From Cupriavidus neocaledonicus (GTDB taxonomy: Bacteria > Pseudomonadota > Gammaproteobacteria > Burkholderiales > Burkholderiaceae): a stretch of DNA of 64,000 nt. How positions within the stretch are numbered: position 1 is the first letter of the stretch; the number at the start of each line of letters is the position of its first letter. Below the pieces are notes generated by a model. The model was not told where the DNA came from. It worked only from the letters and a program-made list of their open reading frames with translations, and made no database searches. The position numbers were made by a program, and so were the translations under genes. The stretch covers positions 1-64,000 of the forward strand of contig NZ_AQUR01000084.1 of the NCBI RefSeq assembly GCF_000372525.1, read 5' to 3'. This document shows, one piece after another, positions 24,385-34,097 of the stretch.

Positions 24385-25833
24385 ATGCGGCACCCGGTGC
24401 TGCTGTGGCGCCGCGGCAGCCTGCGCCGGCAGCTGCTGTTGCTGCTGCTGCCGGCGCTGGCGGCGATGATGGCGCTCGACACCTGGCTCACCTACGGCAC
24501 CCTGCGCGACGCCGCCAACACCGCCTACGACCGCTCGCTCTACGGCTCGATCCGCGCCATCGACAATGCCATCGGCATGGCCGGCGACAACGTCCAGCTG
24601 ACGTTGCCCGACGCCGCCATGGAGATCTTCGAGACCGCGGCGCAGACCCATGTGTTCTACCGCGTCTCGACCGAGCGCGCCGGCCAGGTCGAGACCGTGA
24701 CCGGCTACAGCGACCTGCCGCTGCCGCGCGGCCCGCTGGTCAACAACCAGCCACGCTTCTACGACGCCGAATACCTGGGCGAGGCGGTGCGCATCGCCGC
24801 GATGGCACGCCCGGTGTACCGGCCCGACGCGCGCATGCGCGTGATCATCCAGGTGGCCGAGACCGCCGAGCCGCGCAGCGCGCTGATCGGCTCGGTGTGG
24901 CGCAGCGCGCTGGCGCGCGACCTGCTGCTGATCCTGCTGAGCGCCGCCATCCTGGTGGGCGGCGTCACCTACGTGCTGCGCCCGCTGGCGCGCGTGCGCG
25001 ACGACGTCGAGGCGCGCTCGCCCGAGGACCTGACCCCGCTCGTGTTCGAGCGCGTGCCGGCCGAGGTGCGCCCGCTGGTCGACGCGGTCAACCTGCATGT
25101 ATCGCGCTCGGCCGCGATGGCGCAGTCGCAGGCGCAGTTCATCGCCGACGCCGCGCACCAGCTGCGCACGCCGCTGGCCATCCTCAAGACCCAGGCCGAG
25201 TACGCCCAGCGCCAGCTGAATGCCGCCGACCCCGCCGCCGACCCTGAAGCCGCGCGCGCCGCCGCCGGCGAAGCCGTGGGCGGCATCGTCACCCAGCTGG
25301 AGCAGGCCGCGCGCCTGACCAACCAGCTGCTGGCGCTGGCGCGGGTACGCCAGCACCGCGCCGACGCCGCGCAGCAGGGTGAGCCAGGCGAAGGCATCGA
25401 CGTCATCGATGCCGTCACCGTGGCCGAGCAGGTGGCGCTGGACTACCTGCCGCTGGCGCGCGGCAAGCAGCAGGACTTCGGCTGGGAGCCGGTGCCCGGG
25501 CTGGCGCTGCCGGTCCGCGCCGATCCCGCGCTGCTGCGCGAGGCCCTGGCCAACCTGGTCCACAACGCCATCCAGTATTCCCCGCGCGGCAGCCGCATCA
25601 CGCTGTCGGCAACGCGCTCGGGCGGTCACGCCTGCCTGGTGGTAGAGGACGACGGTCCCGGCATTCCGGCCGAGGAACGCGAGAAGGTATTCGCGCGGTT
25701 CTACCGGCGCGTGGGGAATGCCGAGCCGGGCTCCGGGCTGGGGCTGGCGATTTCGCGTGAGATGGCGGCGCGGTTTGGCGGGACGGTGGAACTGGGGGAA
25801 GGGGGCAGGGGACTGGGGTGCGGGCGGTGTTGA
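24385..25833 (+). CDS. Sensor histidine kinase (TctE-like), C-terminal end apparently frameshifted
   Basis: This 482-residue kinase has TM1 at about 15-36, a periplasmic 2CSK_N-like domain, TM2 at about 173-195, a HisKA domain with H258 (DAAHQLRTPLAIL), an N box (NLVHNAIQYS) and G boxes (DDGPGIP, GSGLGLAIS). The product ends abruptly as GEGGRGLGCGRC, lacking the final beta-strand of the ATPase fold. One extra G in the G-run at 25801-25805 would give a normal ending (GTGVRAVLRLPVEGS) with a stop at 25854-25856. This is either a one-base deletion, a slippage site or a sequence error. All catalytic boxes precede the break, so activity may survive. Confidence 0.9.
   Translation: MRHPVLLWRRGSLRRQLLLLLLPALAAMMALDTWLTYGTLRDAANTAYDRSLYGSIRAIDNAIGMAGDNVQLTLPDAAMEIFETAAQTHVFYRVSTERAGQVETVTGYSDLPLPRGPLVNNQPRFYDAEYLGEAVRIAAMARPVYRPDARMRVIIQVAETAEPRSALIGSVWRSALARDLLLILLSAAILVGGVTYVLRPLARVRDDVEARSPEDLTPLVFERVPAEVRPLVDAVNLHVSRSAAMAQSQAQFIADAAHQLRTPLAILKTQAEYAQRQLNAADPAADPEAARAAAGEAVGGIVTQLEQAARLTNQLLALARVRQHRADAAQQGEPGEGIDVIDAVTVAEQVALDYLPLARGKQQDFGWEPVPGLALPVRADPALLREALANLVHNAIQYSPRGSRITLSATRSGGHACLVVEDDGPGIPAEEREKVFARFYRRVGNAEPGSGLGLAISREMAARFGGTVELGEGGRGLGCGRC
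25794..25824 (+). other. G-quadruplex-like tract at the kinase frameshift
   Basis: Five G-runs (5, 5, 4, 4 and 3 Gs) are separated by loops of only 2, 2, 3 and 3 nt on the coding strand, satisfying the canonical G4 pattern. They sit exactly where the kinase reading frame departs from its family. Confidence 0.6.
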
Positions 25834-25924
25834 GGTTGCCGGTGGAAGGTAGCTAGGTTGACGGCGGGGTCCGGGCGGGTGTGGATTGGTCCGACTTCGT
25901 GGATGCACCGGCCCTCACCCCCGC

Positions 25925-25948
25925 CCCTCTCCCGCAGGCGGGAGAGGG
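25925..25948. repeat. Dispersed palindromic repeat, copy 3
   Basis: CCCTCTCCCGC-AG-GCGGGAGAGGG is a perfect 11-bp-arm palindrome. Its tail GCCCTCACCCCCG is on the left and the GAGCAAACC flank is on the right, the same orientation as copy 2. Confidence 0.8.
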
Positions 25949-26242
25949 AGCAAACCAGCGGCAGGGCAGGTTCGGTAGCCAGGCGAGCGCAGCGATGCGT
26001 CCCGTGCCGCGTCCTACGATACTGACCGCGCGCAGCGCAGCCGTAGGCGTTCCAACGACAACGCCCGCAGCAGGGACCACTCCGCGCTCTGGGCTCGTTC
26101 AACCATCATTCCAACGCCCCTCCCACGGTGGTGCCCCCTGCGGCAGGCAGTCCGGCTATGTGAGGAAGCCCAGCCCCGTACGAAAGCGCCCGGGCACACT
26201 ACGATAAGACATGCCGCCCGCAGGGCAGTAAACGCGCTTTTT

Positions 26243-26275
26243 GGTTACTTTTTGGCGCTCGGCCAAAAAGTGACC
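26243..26275. repeat. Inverted repeat (hairpin) GGTTACTTTTTGGC
   Basis: GGTTACTTTTTGGC and GCCAAAAAGTGACC form a 14-bp stem (one mismatch) around a 5-nt loop, followed by a smaller CCCGCC...GGCGG arm. It lacks a terminal T-run, so it is more likely a mobile or REP-like hairpin than a standard terminator, though it could help end both convergent genes. Confidence 0.6.
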
Positions 26276-26379
26276 CGCCCAGCAGGGCGGAACCACGCGG
26301 CTCAACAGCCAACAGCATGTCACCAACATCGACGCACCCAATAACCAAGACCGCCAGCCCTATCCCGGCATGCTGAAAA

Positions 26380-27876
26380 CTATCCAAACAACTCCTCCGC
26401 CACCGTAGGATGCACCTGCACCGTCGTCTGCAAATGCGACTCCCGCACCCCCAGCCTTAATGCCACCGCCAGCGCCTGCACGATCTCCGGCGCCGCGTTG
26501 TCCATCAGATGCACCCCCAGCACGCGCCCGCTGCGCGCATTGAGCACCAGCTTGAACACCGACTGATGCGGCGTGCCGGCAAAGCGATGCTCCAGCGAGA
26601 CGAAACGCTTGACCACGGTACGGATGCGCTCGGGCTTGCCGGCAGCCTCGATGGCCTGGGCTTCGGTCAATCCCACCGCGCCGATGGCGGGCTCGCAGAA
26701 CACCGCGGTGGGCACGAAGTCGAAATCGGCGCGTTCGCCGCGCCGCCCGAACAGCCGGTCGGCCAGCCAGCGGCCCTGGGCGGTGGCCACCGGGGTCAGG
26801 TGCAGGCCGTCGATGGCATCGCCCAGCGCATAGACGCTGCGCACGCTGCTGCGGAACTGGCGATCGACGCGGATGCCGCCCCGCTCGCCAAAGTCCACGC
26901 CCAGCGCTTCCAGCCCCAGGCCCTGCACATTGGACACGCGCCCGATCGCCGCCAGCGCGGCCTGCGCGCGCACGGCTTCGGTCTGGCCGGCGCGGCTGGG
27001 GTCATTGGTAGGCTGGTAGCAGACTTCGACCGCGCCGTTGGCCTGGCTCAACAGGTGCACGCGCGCATTCAGGTGCAGCCGCACGCCGCGCGCGGTGAGC
27101 GCGTCGGCCAGCGCCGCGCCGATGTCGTGGTCGAAATGCGGCAGCAAGCGGTCGCCGGCGACGACCAGCTCGACCTTGACGCCGTAGCGCGACAGGATCG
27201 AGGCCTGTTCCACGCCGATATAGCCGCCGCCGATCACGGCGACGGACGCGGGCAGGCTCTGCCAGGTAAAGACGTCGTCGGAGCTCGCGGCCAGGTCGCC
27301 GCCGGGCACGTCGAGCGTGCGCGGGCGCGCGCCGGTAGCGATCAGGATGCGGCGCGCGTGGATCACCTCGTCGCCGACGCAGACTTCCTCCGGCCCGGTG
27401 ACGCGCGCCTCGCCGTGCAGCACCTCCACGCCGGAATCGGTCAGGCGCTGGGTGTAGCCCACGTTCAGCCGCGCGACCTCGGCGTTGACGCGCACGATGG
27501 CATCGCGCCAGTCCTCGTGCCCGCCGGTGTGCGACAGGCAGCCCGACAGGATCGCCGACCACGATGCGCCGTAGGACAGCATCTTCTTGGGCACGCAGCC
27601 GCGGTTGACGCAGGTGCCGCCGATGGCGTCGCGCTCGACCAGGATCACGCGCGCGCCGTGCGCCGCCGCGCGCCGCGCGCACGCCACGCCGGCCGAGCCG
27701 CCGCCGATCACCACCAGGTCGGCCGCGCGCGCCTTGTCGTGGCGACGGTTGCGGCGGCTGCCGCCGCTGCGCGCGCGCGGCACCTGCTGCACCGGTGGCG
27801 CCGCGCTGACCTCGCGGGCGCGCCGCGGCACGTTGGCCTCTTGCGCGGTGGAAAGCGGTGTCTGGCGTTTGGTCAT
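26380..27876 (-). CDS. Glutathione-reductase-like FAD-dependent disulfide oxidoreductase
   Basis: This 498-residue flavoprotein has an FAD motif VVIGGGSAGVACARRAA starting near 55, the redox disulfide in GGTCVNRGCVPKK (CxxxxC), a NAD(P) motif VIGGGYIGVEQASIL, and the C-terminal His/Glu pair in HPTVAEELFG. The C-x4-C context and the HPT-x-AEE ending point to glutathione reductase rather than mercuric reductase or lipoamide dehydrogenase. An Arg-rich extension of about 50 residues precedes the FAD domain and is not part of the usual fold. AGGAG with 6-7 nt spacing supports the ATG. It would keep cytosolic glutathione reduced; a specialised disulfide substrate is possible. Confidence 0.88.
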   Translation of the reverse strand: MTKRQTPLSTAQEANVPRRAREVSAAPPVQQVPRARSGGSRRNRRHDKARAADLVVIGGGSAGVACARRAAAHGARVILVERDAIGGTCVNRGCVPKKMLSYGASWSAILSGCLSHTGGHEDWRDAIVRVNAEVARLNVGYTQRLTDSGVEVLHGEARVTGPEEVCVGDEVIHARRILIATGARPRTLDVPGGDLAASSDDVFTWQSLPASVAVIGGGYIGVEQASILSRYGVKVELVVAGDRLLPHFDHDIGAALADALTARGVRLHLNARVHLLSQANGAVEVCYQPTNDPSRAGQTEAVRAQAALAAIGRVSNVQGLGLEALGVDFGERGGIRVDRQFRSSVRSVYALGDAIDGLHLTPVATAQGRWLADRLFGRRGERADFDFVPTAVFCEPAIGAVGLTEAQAIEAAGKPERIRTVVKRFVSLEHRFAGTPHQSVFKLVLNARSGRVLGVHLMDNAAPEIVQALAVALRLGVRESHLQTTVQVHPTVAEELFG

Positions 27877-27943
27877 CCATGTCTCCTGTCGCGGCACGCG
27901 GGCCGCATCGACAATCATCAGGCCAGCGCCGGCAACACGGAAA

Positions 27944-28840
27944 CTAGGCAGCGGGCCGCAGTTCGGTATTCAGGATCGACGGCCACTCGCGCAGGAAAGT
28001 TTCCCCGTCGCGGCGGCCCAGTTCATAGGCGTGCGTCATGGCGTCGGGCCGGGTGTAGTCCCAGCTCGAGATCGGCACGCGCTGCGAAGGCTGCAGGTAC
28101 AGGCGGCGCTGGCCGCCTTGCTCCAGCACGAAGCGGCGCGGGCGCGGGTACAGCCGGGTCACCAGCACCAGCACATTGCCGGGCGCGGCATCGAGCGCGT
28201 CGACCGGCACGTTGTCGACCAGCCCGCCGTCCAGCACCGGGCGCCCGTCGCGGCGCAGCACGGGCGTGAACGGCGGCGTCGACGCCGACTGCAGCAGCAG
28301 GTCGGCCAGCTGCTCGGGCGAGGCGCAGTCCTGCGCGCGCACGAACTCGGGCCGGAAGCCCAGCTTGCGCCCCAGCCGCGGGTGCAGCGTCTTGAGCACG
28401 TGCTTGTCGATGTTGTAGGCCAGCAGCCCGGCCGCCACCGCCAGGCGCGGGCCGCTCCAGCGCGGGATATGCGCCACGCCGATGCGAATCTCCGGCGCCT
28501 GCCGCAGGTGCGCCAGGCGGCCGTCGGCAAAGATGCTCAGCAGCGCGGTGCGGTAGATGCCGTAATGCGGGAACACGCGCTCGTTGCGCAGCAGGTTGCC
28601 CCAGTAGGCATTGCGCCGGTTGTCGGCCAGCACCGCGCGGTAGTAGTCCATGGTCTGGTGCGAGTCATGCGCATAGACCATGCAGGCGGTGGCGGCGCCG
28701 GCCGAGATCGCGGCGATCACGCGCGGGCGCAGCTGCAGTTCCGGCGCGACCGTGTCCCACCAGCCCGCCTGCCACCAGCAGCGGTTGCCGCCGCCGGCAA
28801 AGACGACCTGGTCGAAGGGAGTGGCGTCGCCGGAAAGCAT
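27944..28840 (-). CDS. Patatin-like phospholipase family protein
   Basis: This 298-residue protein carries the oxyanion motif G16-G-G-N-R20, a nucleophile Ser46 in AISAG (Ala replaces the first Gly of GxSxG) and the catalytic Asp in LDGGLVDN near 204, so the Ser-Asp dyad of patatin lipases is intact. No signal peptide is visible, so it is probably cytosolic. GGAG precedes the ATG. It follows the thioesterase gene after 17 nt and is likely co-transcribed with it. Lipid acyl-ester hydrolysis is the family role; the substrate is unknown. Confidence 0.85.
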   Translation of the reverse strand: MLSGDATPFDQVVFAGGGNRCWWQAGWWDTVAPELQLRPRVIAAISAGAATACMVYAHDSHQTMDYYRAVLADNRRNAYWGNLLRNERVFPHYGIYRTALLSIFADGRLAHLRQAPEIRIGVAHIPRWSGPRLAVAAGLLAYNIDKHVLKTLHPRLGRKLGFRPEFVRAQDCASPEQLADLLLQSASTPPFTPVLRRDGRPVLDGGLVDNVPVDALDAAPGNVLVLVTRLYPRPRRFVLEQGGQRRLYLQPSQRVPISSWDYTRPDAMTHAYELGRRDGETFLREWPSILNTELRPAA

Positions 28841-28857
28841 CGGAGCTCCGCAGCGCG

Positions 28858-29271
28858 TCAGAGCAGCGCGTAGGTGGTGGTGGCCTGCACCGCGAGCTTG
28901 CCGTCGGTGCCGGTCAGCTCGATCTCGCCGAACACCACGGTCTTGCCCAGGCGCAGCACGTTGGCGCGCACCAGCACGTCGCCGTCGATCACCGGGCGCA
29001 TGAAGTTGGTGGTCAGCGACACCGTGGTCATGGGCCGGAACGCGCCCAGCGCGCTGGCCACGGCGACGATCATGGCGGTATCGGCGGCGGACATCAGCAC
29101 CTGGCCGCAGACCACGCCGCCCGCATGGCGGAACGATTCGCTGAACGGCAGGCGCAGCGTCACGCCGCGCCCGTCGACGGCTTCGGCGCGCAGGCCGAGC
29201 TGGCGTACCCACGGCGCCAGCACGCGCTCGAGCGTGGCGTCGATGTCGGCAAGGGTCAGGGCTTCGGGCAT
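28858..29271 (-). CDS. Hotdog-fold thioesterase (PaaI-like)
   Basis: This 137-residue protein is of single-hotdog size. The segment HAGGVVCGQVLMSAADTAMI contains the HGG-like turn and the catalytic Asp on the central helix found in PaaI/YbgC-type acyl-CoA thioesterases, followed by TTVSLTTNFMRPV and VVFGEIELTG strands. AAGGAG precedes the ATG. It would hydrolyse an acyl- or aryl-CoA thioester, probably as a tetramer. The following patatin-like gene suggests a shared lipid role, but no specific pathway can be named. Confidence 0.88.
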   Translation of the reverse strand: MPEALTLADIDATLERVLAPWVRQLGLRAEAVDGRGVTLRLPFSESFRHAGGVVCGQVLMSAADTAMIVAVASALGAFRPMTTVSLTTNFMRPVIDGDVLVRANVLRLGKTVVFGEIELTGTDGKLAVQATTTYALL

Positions 29272-29321
29272 GGTGCTCCTTGTTCTGTCTGGCCGCGCCA
29301 TGGCGATCCTGTGGCGGACCG

Positions 29322-30380
29322 CTATTCTGTCTCCTCCGGCGCGACGCGATGTTTGAGGCAATGATACAGGGGCCCGGTAGCCAGCACCACGAACGCCATC
29401 CGGATCACGTGGAAGGCGGTCACCAGCGGCACCCCGACCTCGAGCACCTTGGCGGTGATGCACATCTCGGCGATGCCGCCCGGGGTGGTACCCAGGATCA
29501 CCGTGGCCGGGTGCGCGCCCGACAGCGCCGACAGCCCCCAGCCGAACAGCGCCGACACCACCAGCGCCAGTACGGTGTACAGCGCCACGCCCGACAGGAA
29601 GCGCGGCGCGGTATGCAGGAACTCGCGCGAAAACCGCACCCCCAGCGACACCCCGATCAGCAGCTGGCCGGCCCGGCTCATCCAGGTGGGGATGGCCGAC
29701 AGCTCGATGCCGCAGGCGGTCAGCACCGCCGCCGCCAGCAGCGTGCCGATCACGAACGGGTTGGGCATGTTCAGCCGCTTCACCAGCAAAGCCACGCCCA
29801 GCGTGATCGCCACCAGCGCCACCAGCCCCGGCGCGCTGACCACGCGCGGGCCCGGGACATACGGATCGAGCCCGTGGATGCCGCCGTACTGGAAGATCGC
29901 CGGCACCGTCACCACCACCATCAGCACGCGCAGCGAATGCGCGGCCGCGACCTGGTCGATGCGCGCGCCGTTGCGCTCGGCCAGGTTGGCCATCTCCGAG
30001 GCGCCGCCGATCGCGGTGGAGAAGAACGCGGTCTTGAAGGCGACGCCGGTGGTCCGCCGCAGCAGCAGCGCGCCGCCCGCGCCCAGCGCCAGCGCGAACA
30101 GCGAGCCGGCGACGATGTACGGCAGGTACTCCACCAGCCGCGCCACCACGTCAGGCGTGAAGTACAGGCCGAGCGAGGCGCCGATGACCCATTGGCCGGC
30201 ATTGCGCGCCTGCGCCGGCGCGCGCAGGTCGGCACCCGCCATGCGCGCGGCGGCCACCGCCAGCAGCGGCCCGATCATCCACGGCAGCGGTGTATGCAGG
30301 AGGGTGCAGAGCAGGGCGGCGGCCAGCCCGAGCGCCAGCGTGGGCAGCGCGGACAGCCAGCGGTTGGCAGCAAGCGGCAT
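29322..30380 (-). CDS. AbrB-family integral membrane protein (PF05145)
   Basis: This 352-residue polytopic protein has about ten predicted membrane segments in two homologous halves; NAGQWVIGASLGLYFTPDVV and RAGQLLIGVSLGVRFSREFL are matching repeats. The motifs IGGASEMANLAERNGARID and TPGGIAEMCITAKVLEVG are typical of the group sometimes labelled ammonia monooxygenase. That label is historical and no monooxygenase residues are seen; a transport or regulatory role is more likely. The ATG lacks a strong ribosome site. It lies 115 nt downstream of tctA and may be read from the tct operon. Confidence 0.85.
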   Translation of the reverse strand: MPLAANRWLSALPTLALGLAAALLCTLLHTPLPWMIGPLLAVAAARMAGADLRAPAQARNAGQWVIGASLGLYFTPDVVARLVEYLPYIVAGSLFALALGAGGALLLRRTTGVAFKTAFFSTAIGGASEMANLAERNGARIDQVAAAHSLRVLMVVVTVPAIFQYGGIHGLDPYVPGPRVVSAPGLVALVAITLGVALLVKRLNMPNPFVIGTLLAAAVLTACGIELSAIPTWMSRAGQLLIGVSLGVRFSREFLHTAPRFLSGVALYTVLALVVSALFGWGLSALSGAHPATVILGTTPGGIAEMCITAKVLEVGVPLVTAFHVIRMAFVVLATGPLYHCLKHRVAPEETE

Positions 30381-30495
30381 CGGTCAGCGGCCTGGCGCGG
30401 GGGCGCCGGCGCTTGTTGTTGTGACGAGAAAAAAACGAAGAGGCCCGCACGCCATGGCGCCGGGCCCCGCAGAGGCTATCGCATGCTAACGCGAA

Positions 30496-32010
<1,515 letters not shown>

Positions 32011-32038
32011 GCGAAGACTCCTTGCGGGACGGGCGGGC

Positions 32039-32512
32039 TCAGAAGCCGGCGATGGGCAGCAGCGGCAGGTTGATGCCGAGCAGGAACTCGAACAGCGCCC
32101 ACATCGGCACCGTGATGCACAGCCCGACGATGGCGTCGCGCACGAGGCGGCGGCTGCCGTAGCCGCGCGCCACGCAGACCATCAGCAGCGTCGACGACAA
32201 CACGAAGCCGAGCGTGCCGATCAGCGCCATGTTCAGCACCAGGCCCGCGGCGACCCAGACGAAGCCGCCGAAGTTGTGCGGCGCGTTGGGCAGCTCGGCG
32301 TCCTCTTCCGGCATGTTGCGGAAACCGCCGCGCACGCCCTGCCAGGTCAGCAGCGCGCCGCACACCGCCAGGCCGATCGCCACCAGCGTGGGCACGAAGC
32401 GCGGCGACAGGCCGGCATAGCCCTCGTCGCCGGTGATGCCGGACAGCCCGAGGAAGAAGAACAGCGAGATCGCCAGCACGGCGATGCCGATGGCGAGGTG
32501 CGAGGGTTTCAT
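32039..32512 (-). CDS. tctB: Tripartite tricarboxylate transporter, small membrane subunit TctB
   Basis: This 157-residue protein has four predicted membrane helices (9-27, about 40-57, 85-120 split in two, and 128-150) and no catalytic motif, as expected for the poorly conserved TctB subunit. AAGGAG precedes the ATG. Its position between tctC and tctA is the main support. The 263-nt gap to tctC holds a hairpin that may set the lower level of membrane subunits relative to binding protein. Confidence 0.88.
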   Translation of the reverse strand: MKPSHLAIGIAVLAISLFFFLGLSGITGDEGYAGLSPRFVPTLVAIGLAVCGALLTWQGVRGGFRNMPEEDAELPNAPHNFGGFVWVAAGLVLNMALIGTLGFVLSSTLLMVCVARGYGSRRLVRDAIVGLCITVPMWALFEFLLGINLPLLPIAGF

Positions 32513-32658
32513 GGAGACTCCTTGGCCATGGTCGCCGCGCCGCGGAGGCTGGCATGCGCGACTCTGGCGGATGCTGCCCGCGCGGCGGCGGGGCCCAGTG
32601 ACAGATGTTGTTGTCTTCGGTATCGCAGGTGGACACCGGGCCCCGCGCCGTGTTTCCG

Positions 32659-32679
32659 GCCGCCGGGATCACCGGCGGC
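32659..32679 (-). promoter_or_regulatory. Intercistronic hairpin between tctC and tctB
   Basis: GCCGCCGG-GATCA-CCGGCGGC is a perfect 8-bp GC stem about 100 nt after the tctC stop with no T-run behind it. Such hairpins stabilise upstream mRNA or attenuate read-through, which would give excess periplasmic receptor over membrane subunits. Confidence 0.5.
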
Positions 32680-32775
32680 GTCGGCAGGCACGACAGGTAA
32701 AGCGAGAGAGATGCGTTATGGCGACGTTGCAGGGCGCGCTTGCAGGGCGCTGCGTCCCGGCGCGCCAGGACCGTG

Positions 32776-33744
32776 TTACTTGGCCACGCCCAGTTCACGC
32801 AGCGTCGCGCCCAGGCGGGTCGATTCGCTGTCGACGAACTTGCCGAACTCGTCGCCGGTCAGCAGGAACGGGGTCCAGTCGTTCTTCTGCAGCGTCTCCT
32901 TCCAGGTCTTGCTCTCGGTGGCCTTGACCACCGCGTCGATCATGGCCTTGCGCTGCTCCGGCGTGATGCCCGGCGCGCCGTACACGCCGCGCCAGTTATA
33001 GATCTCGACGTTGACGCCCTGCTCCTTGAGCGTCGGGATATCGGCAACACGGTCCTTGGACGTGACTGCCAGCGCGCGCATCTTGCCGCTCTTGATAAAG
33101 GGCAGGAACTCCGACACGCCGGCGATGCCCACCGTCACGTGACCGCCCATGATCGAGGCCGAGGCTTCGCCGCCGCCCTGGAACGGCACGTAGTTGACCT
33201 TCTTCGGATCGACGCCGCTTTCCTTGGCGATCAGGCCGGCCAGGATATGGTCGATCGAGCCCTTGGAGCCGCCGCCCCAGCTGACGCTGCCCGGGTTGGC
33301 CTTCAGTTGCGTGGTCAGGTCCTTGACCGACTTGATCGGCGAGCTGGCCGGCACGGTGATGACCATGGTGTCGGCGAACAGGCGCGCGATCGGGGTGGCG
33401 TTCTTGAGCGTGACCGGCGGCTTGTTGGTCTCGATCGCGCCGACCATCACCGCGCCCACCACCATCAGCGCATTGGGGTTGCCCTTGTCGGTGTTGACGA
33501 ACTGGGTCAGGGCGATGGTGCCGCCGGCGCCGCCCTTGTTGTCGTACGAAGCGGCCTTGGCCTGGCCTGCGGCGATCATCGCCGCGCCCAGCGAGCGGCC
33601 GGTCTGGTCGAAGCCGCCGCCGGGGTTGGCGCCGATCATGACCTTGACGTTGTCCATCGCGAAGGCGGGCGCGGCCGCGGCAGCTGCGGCAAGGGTGGCG
33701 GATGCCATCACGGCATGGGCGAAGCGGAAATAGGTACGGCGCAT
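32776..33744 (-). CDS. tctC: Tripartite tricarboxylate transporter substrate-binding protein (Bug family)
   Basis: This 322-residue periplasmic receptor has a signal peptide ending AAPAFA-MD near 29 and Bug family blocks: VKVMIGANPGGGFDQTGRSL, DNKGGAGGTIALTQFVN, GGGSKGSIDHILAGLIAKESGVDP and YVPFQGGGEASASIMGGHV. AAGGAGA precedes the ATG. Binding loops of this family take carboxylates through main-chain contacts, so the ligand cannot be named. It is the first gene of the tct operon. Bug proteins are strongly expanded in Cupriavidus/Bordetella-type genomes. Confidence 0.95.
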   Translation of the reverse strand: MRRTYFRFAHAVMASATLAAAAAAAPAFAMDNVKVMIGANPGGGFDQTGRSLGAAMIAAGQAKAASYDNKGGAGGTIALTQFVNTDKGNPNALMVVGAVMVGAIETNKPPVTLKNATPIARLFADTMVITVPASSPIKSVKDLTTQLKANPGSVSWGGGSKGSIDHILAGLIAKESGVDPKKVNYVPFQGGGEASASIMGGHVTVGIAGVSEFLPFIKSGKMRALAVTSKDRVADIPTLKEQGVNVEIYNWRGVYGAPGITPEQRKAMIDAVVKATESKTWKETLQKNDWTPFLLTGDEFGKFVDSESTRLGATLRELGVAK

Positions 33745-34097
33745 GGCGGTCTCCTTGGTAATACCGGTGATCGCTTGCCAGTCGATGGCGGCCGCGATCC
33801 GACCCGGGGGTTCCGGCGGCCACGGCGTTGCGGGACGGGATGCGGGCCGGTGGCGCGCGCAGCAGCGCGGCACCGGGCTTGTCTCCTGTCCGGCGCGGCG
33901 AAGGCTGGCCGGGACTGTTCTTGGATTTTGGTGAACATCAGACCGGAACTTCCGGCCTTGGGGCGGATTCTAGGCGGGGGAAACTGTCAAAAGGCTGTCA
34001 AATGGGCGGAGATGGGGTTGGGGTTTACGTGGATGGAGGAGGGGTGGGCAGGTGGCAGGACGGCACTTGGTGGAGACGCCGGCCCTGAAACACCACC
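33745..34097. other. 353-bp upstream region of the tct operon
   Basis: No gene is supported. The region contains the tct promoter area and the CTGTCAAA direct repeat at 33984-34002. The stretch 34003-34070 is strongly G-rich on the plus strand but lacks four closely spaced G-runs, so I do not call a quadruplex. Confidence 0.5.
33984..34002 (+). promoter_or_regulatory. Direct repeat CTGTCAAA with 11-bp period (PHO-box-like)
   Basis: CTGTCAAA-AGG-CTGTCAAA matches both CTGTCA half-sites and the 11-bp period of the PhoB box. It points away from the tct operon, about 240 nt upstream of tctC, so its target is unclear. Read on the minus strand it also gives two TTGACA boxes, but without a well-spaced -10. 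Confidence 0.35.

Larger units (their letters stand above)
25834..26379. other. 546-bp intergenic region between convergent genes
   Basis: No gene is supported. The region holds a remnant coding frame of the kinase 3' end (to 25856), one copy of the dispersed palindrome (25925-25948), and a long hairpin of a second type (26243-26275). Unlike the coding DNA around it, 26180-26350 is visibly less GC-rich. Confidence 0.6.

Noticed and set aside
34003..34070. G-rich stretch considered as a G-quadruplex
   Set aside because: Loops between the G-runs are up to about 17 nt, outside the usual limit, unlike the tract at 25794-25824.
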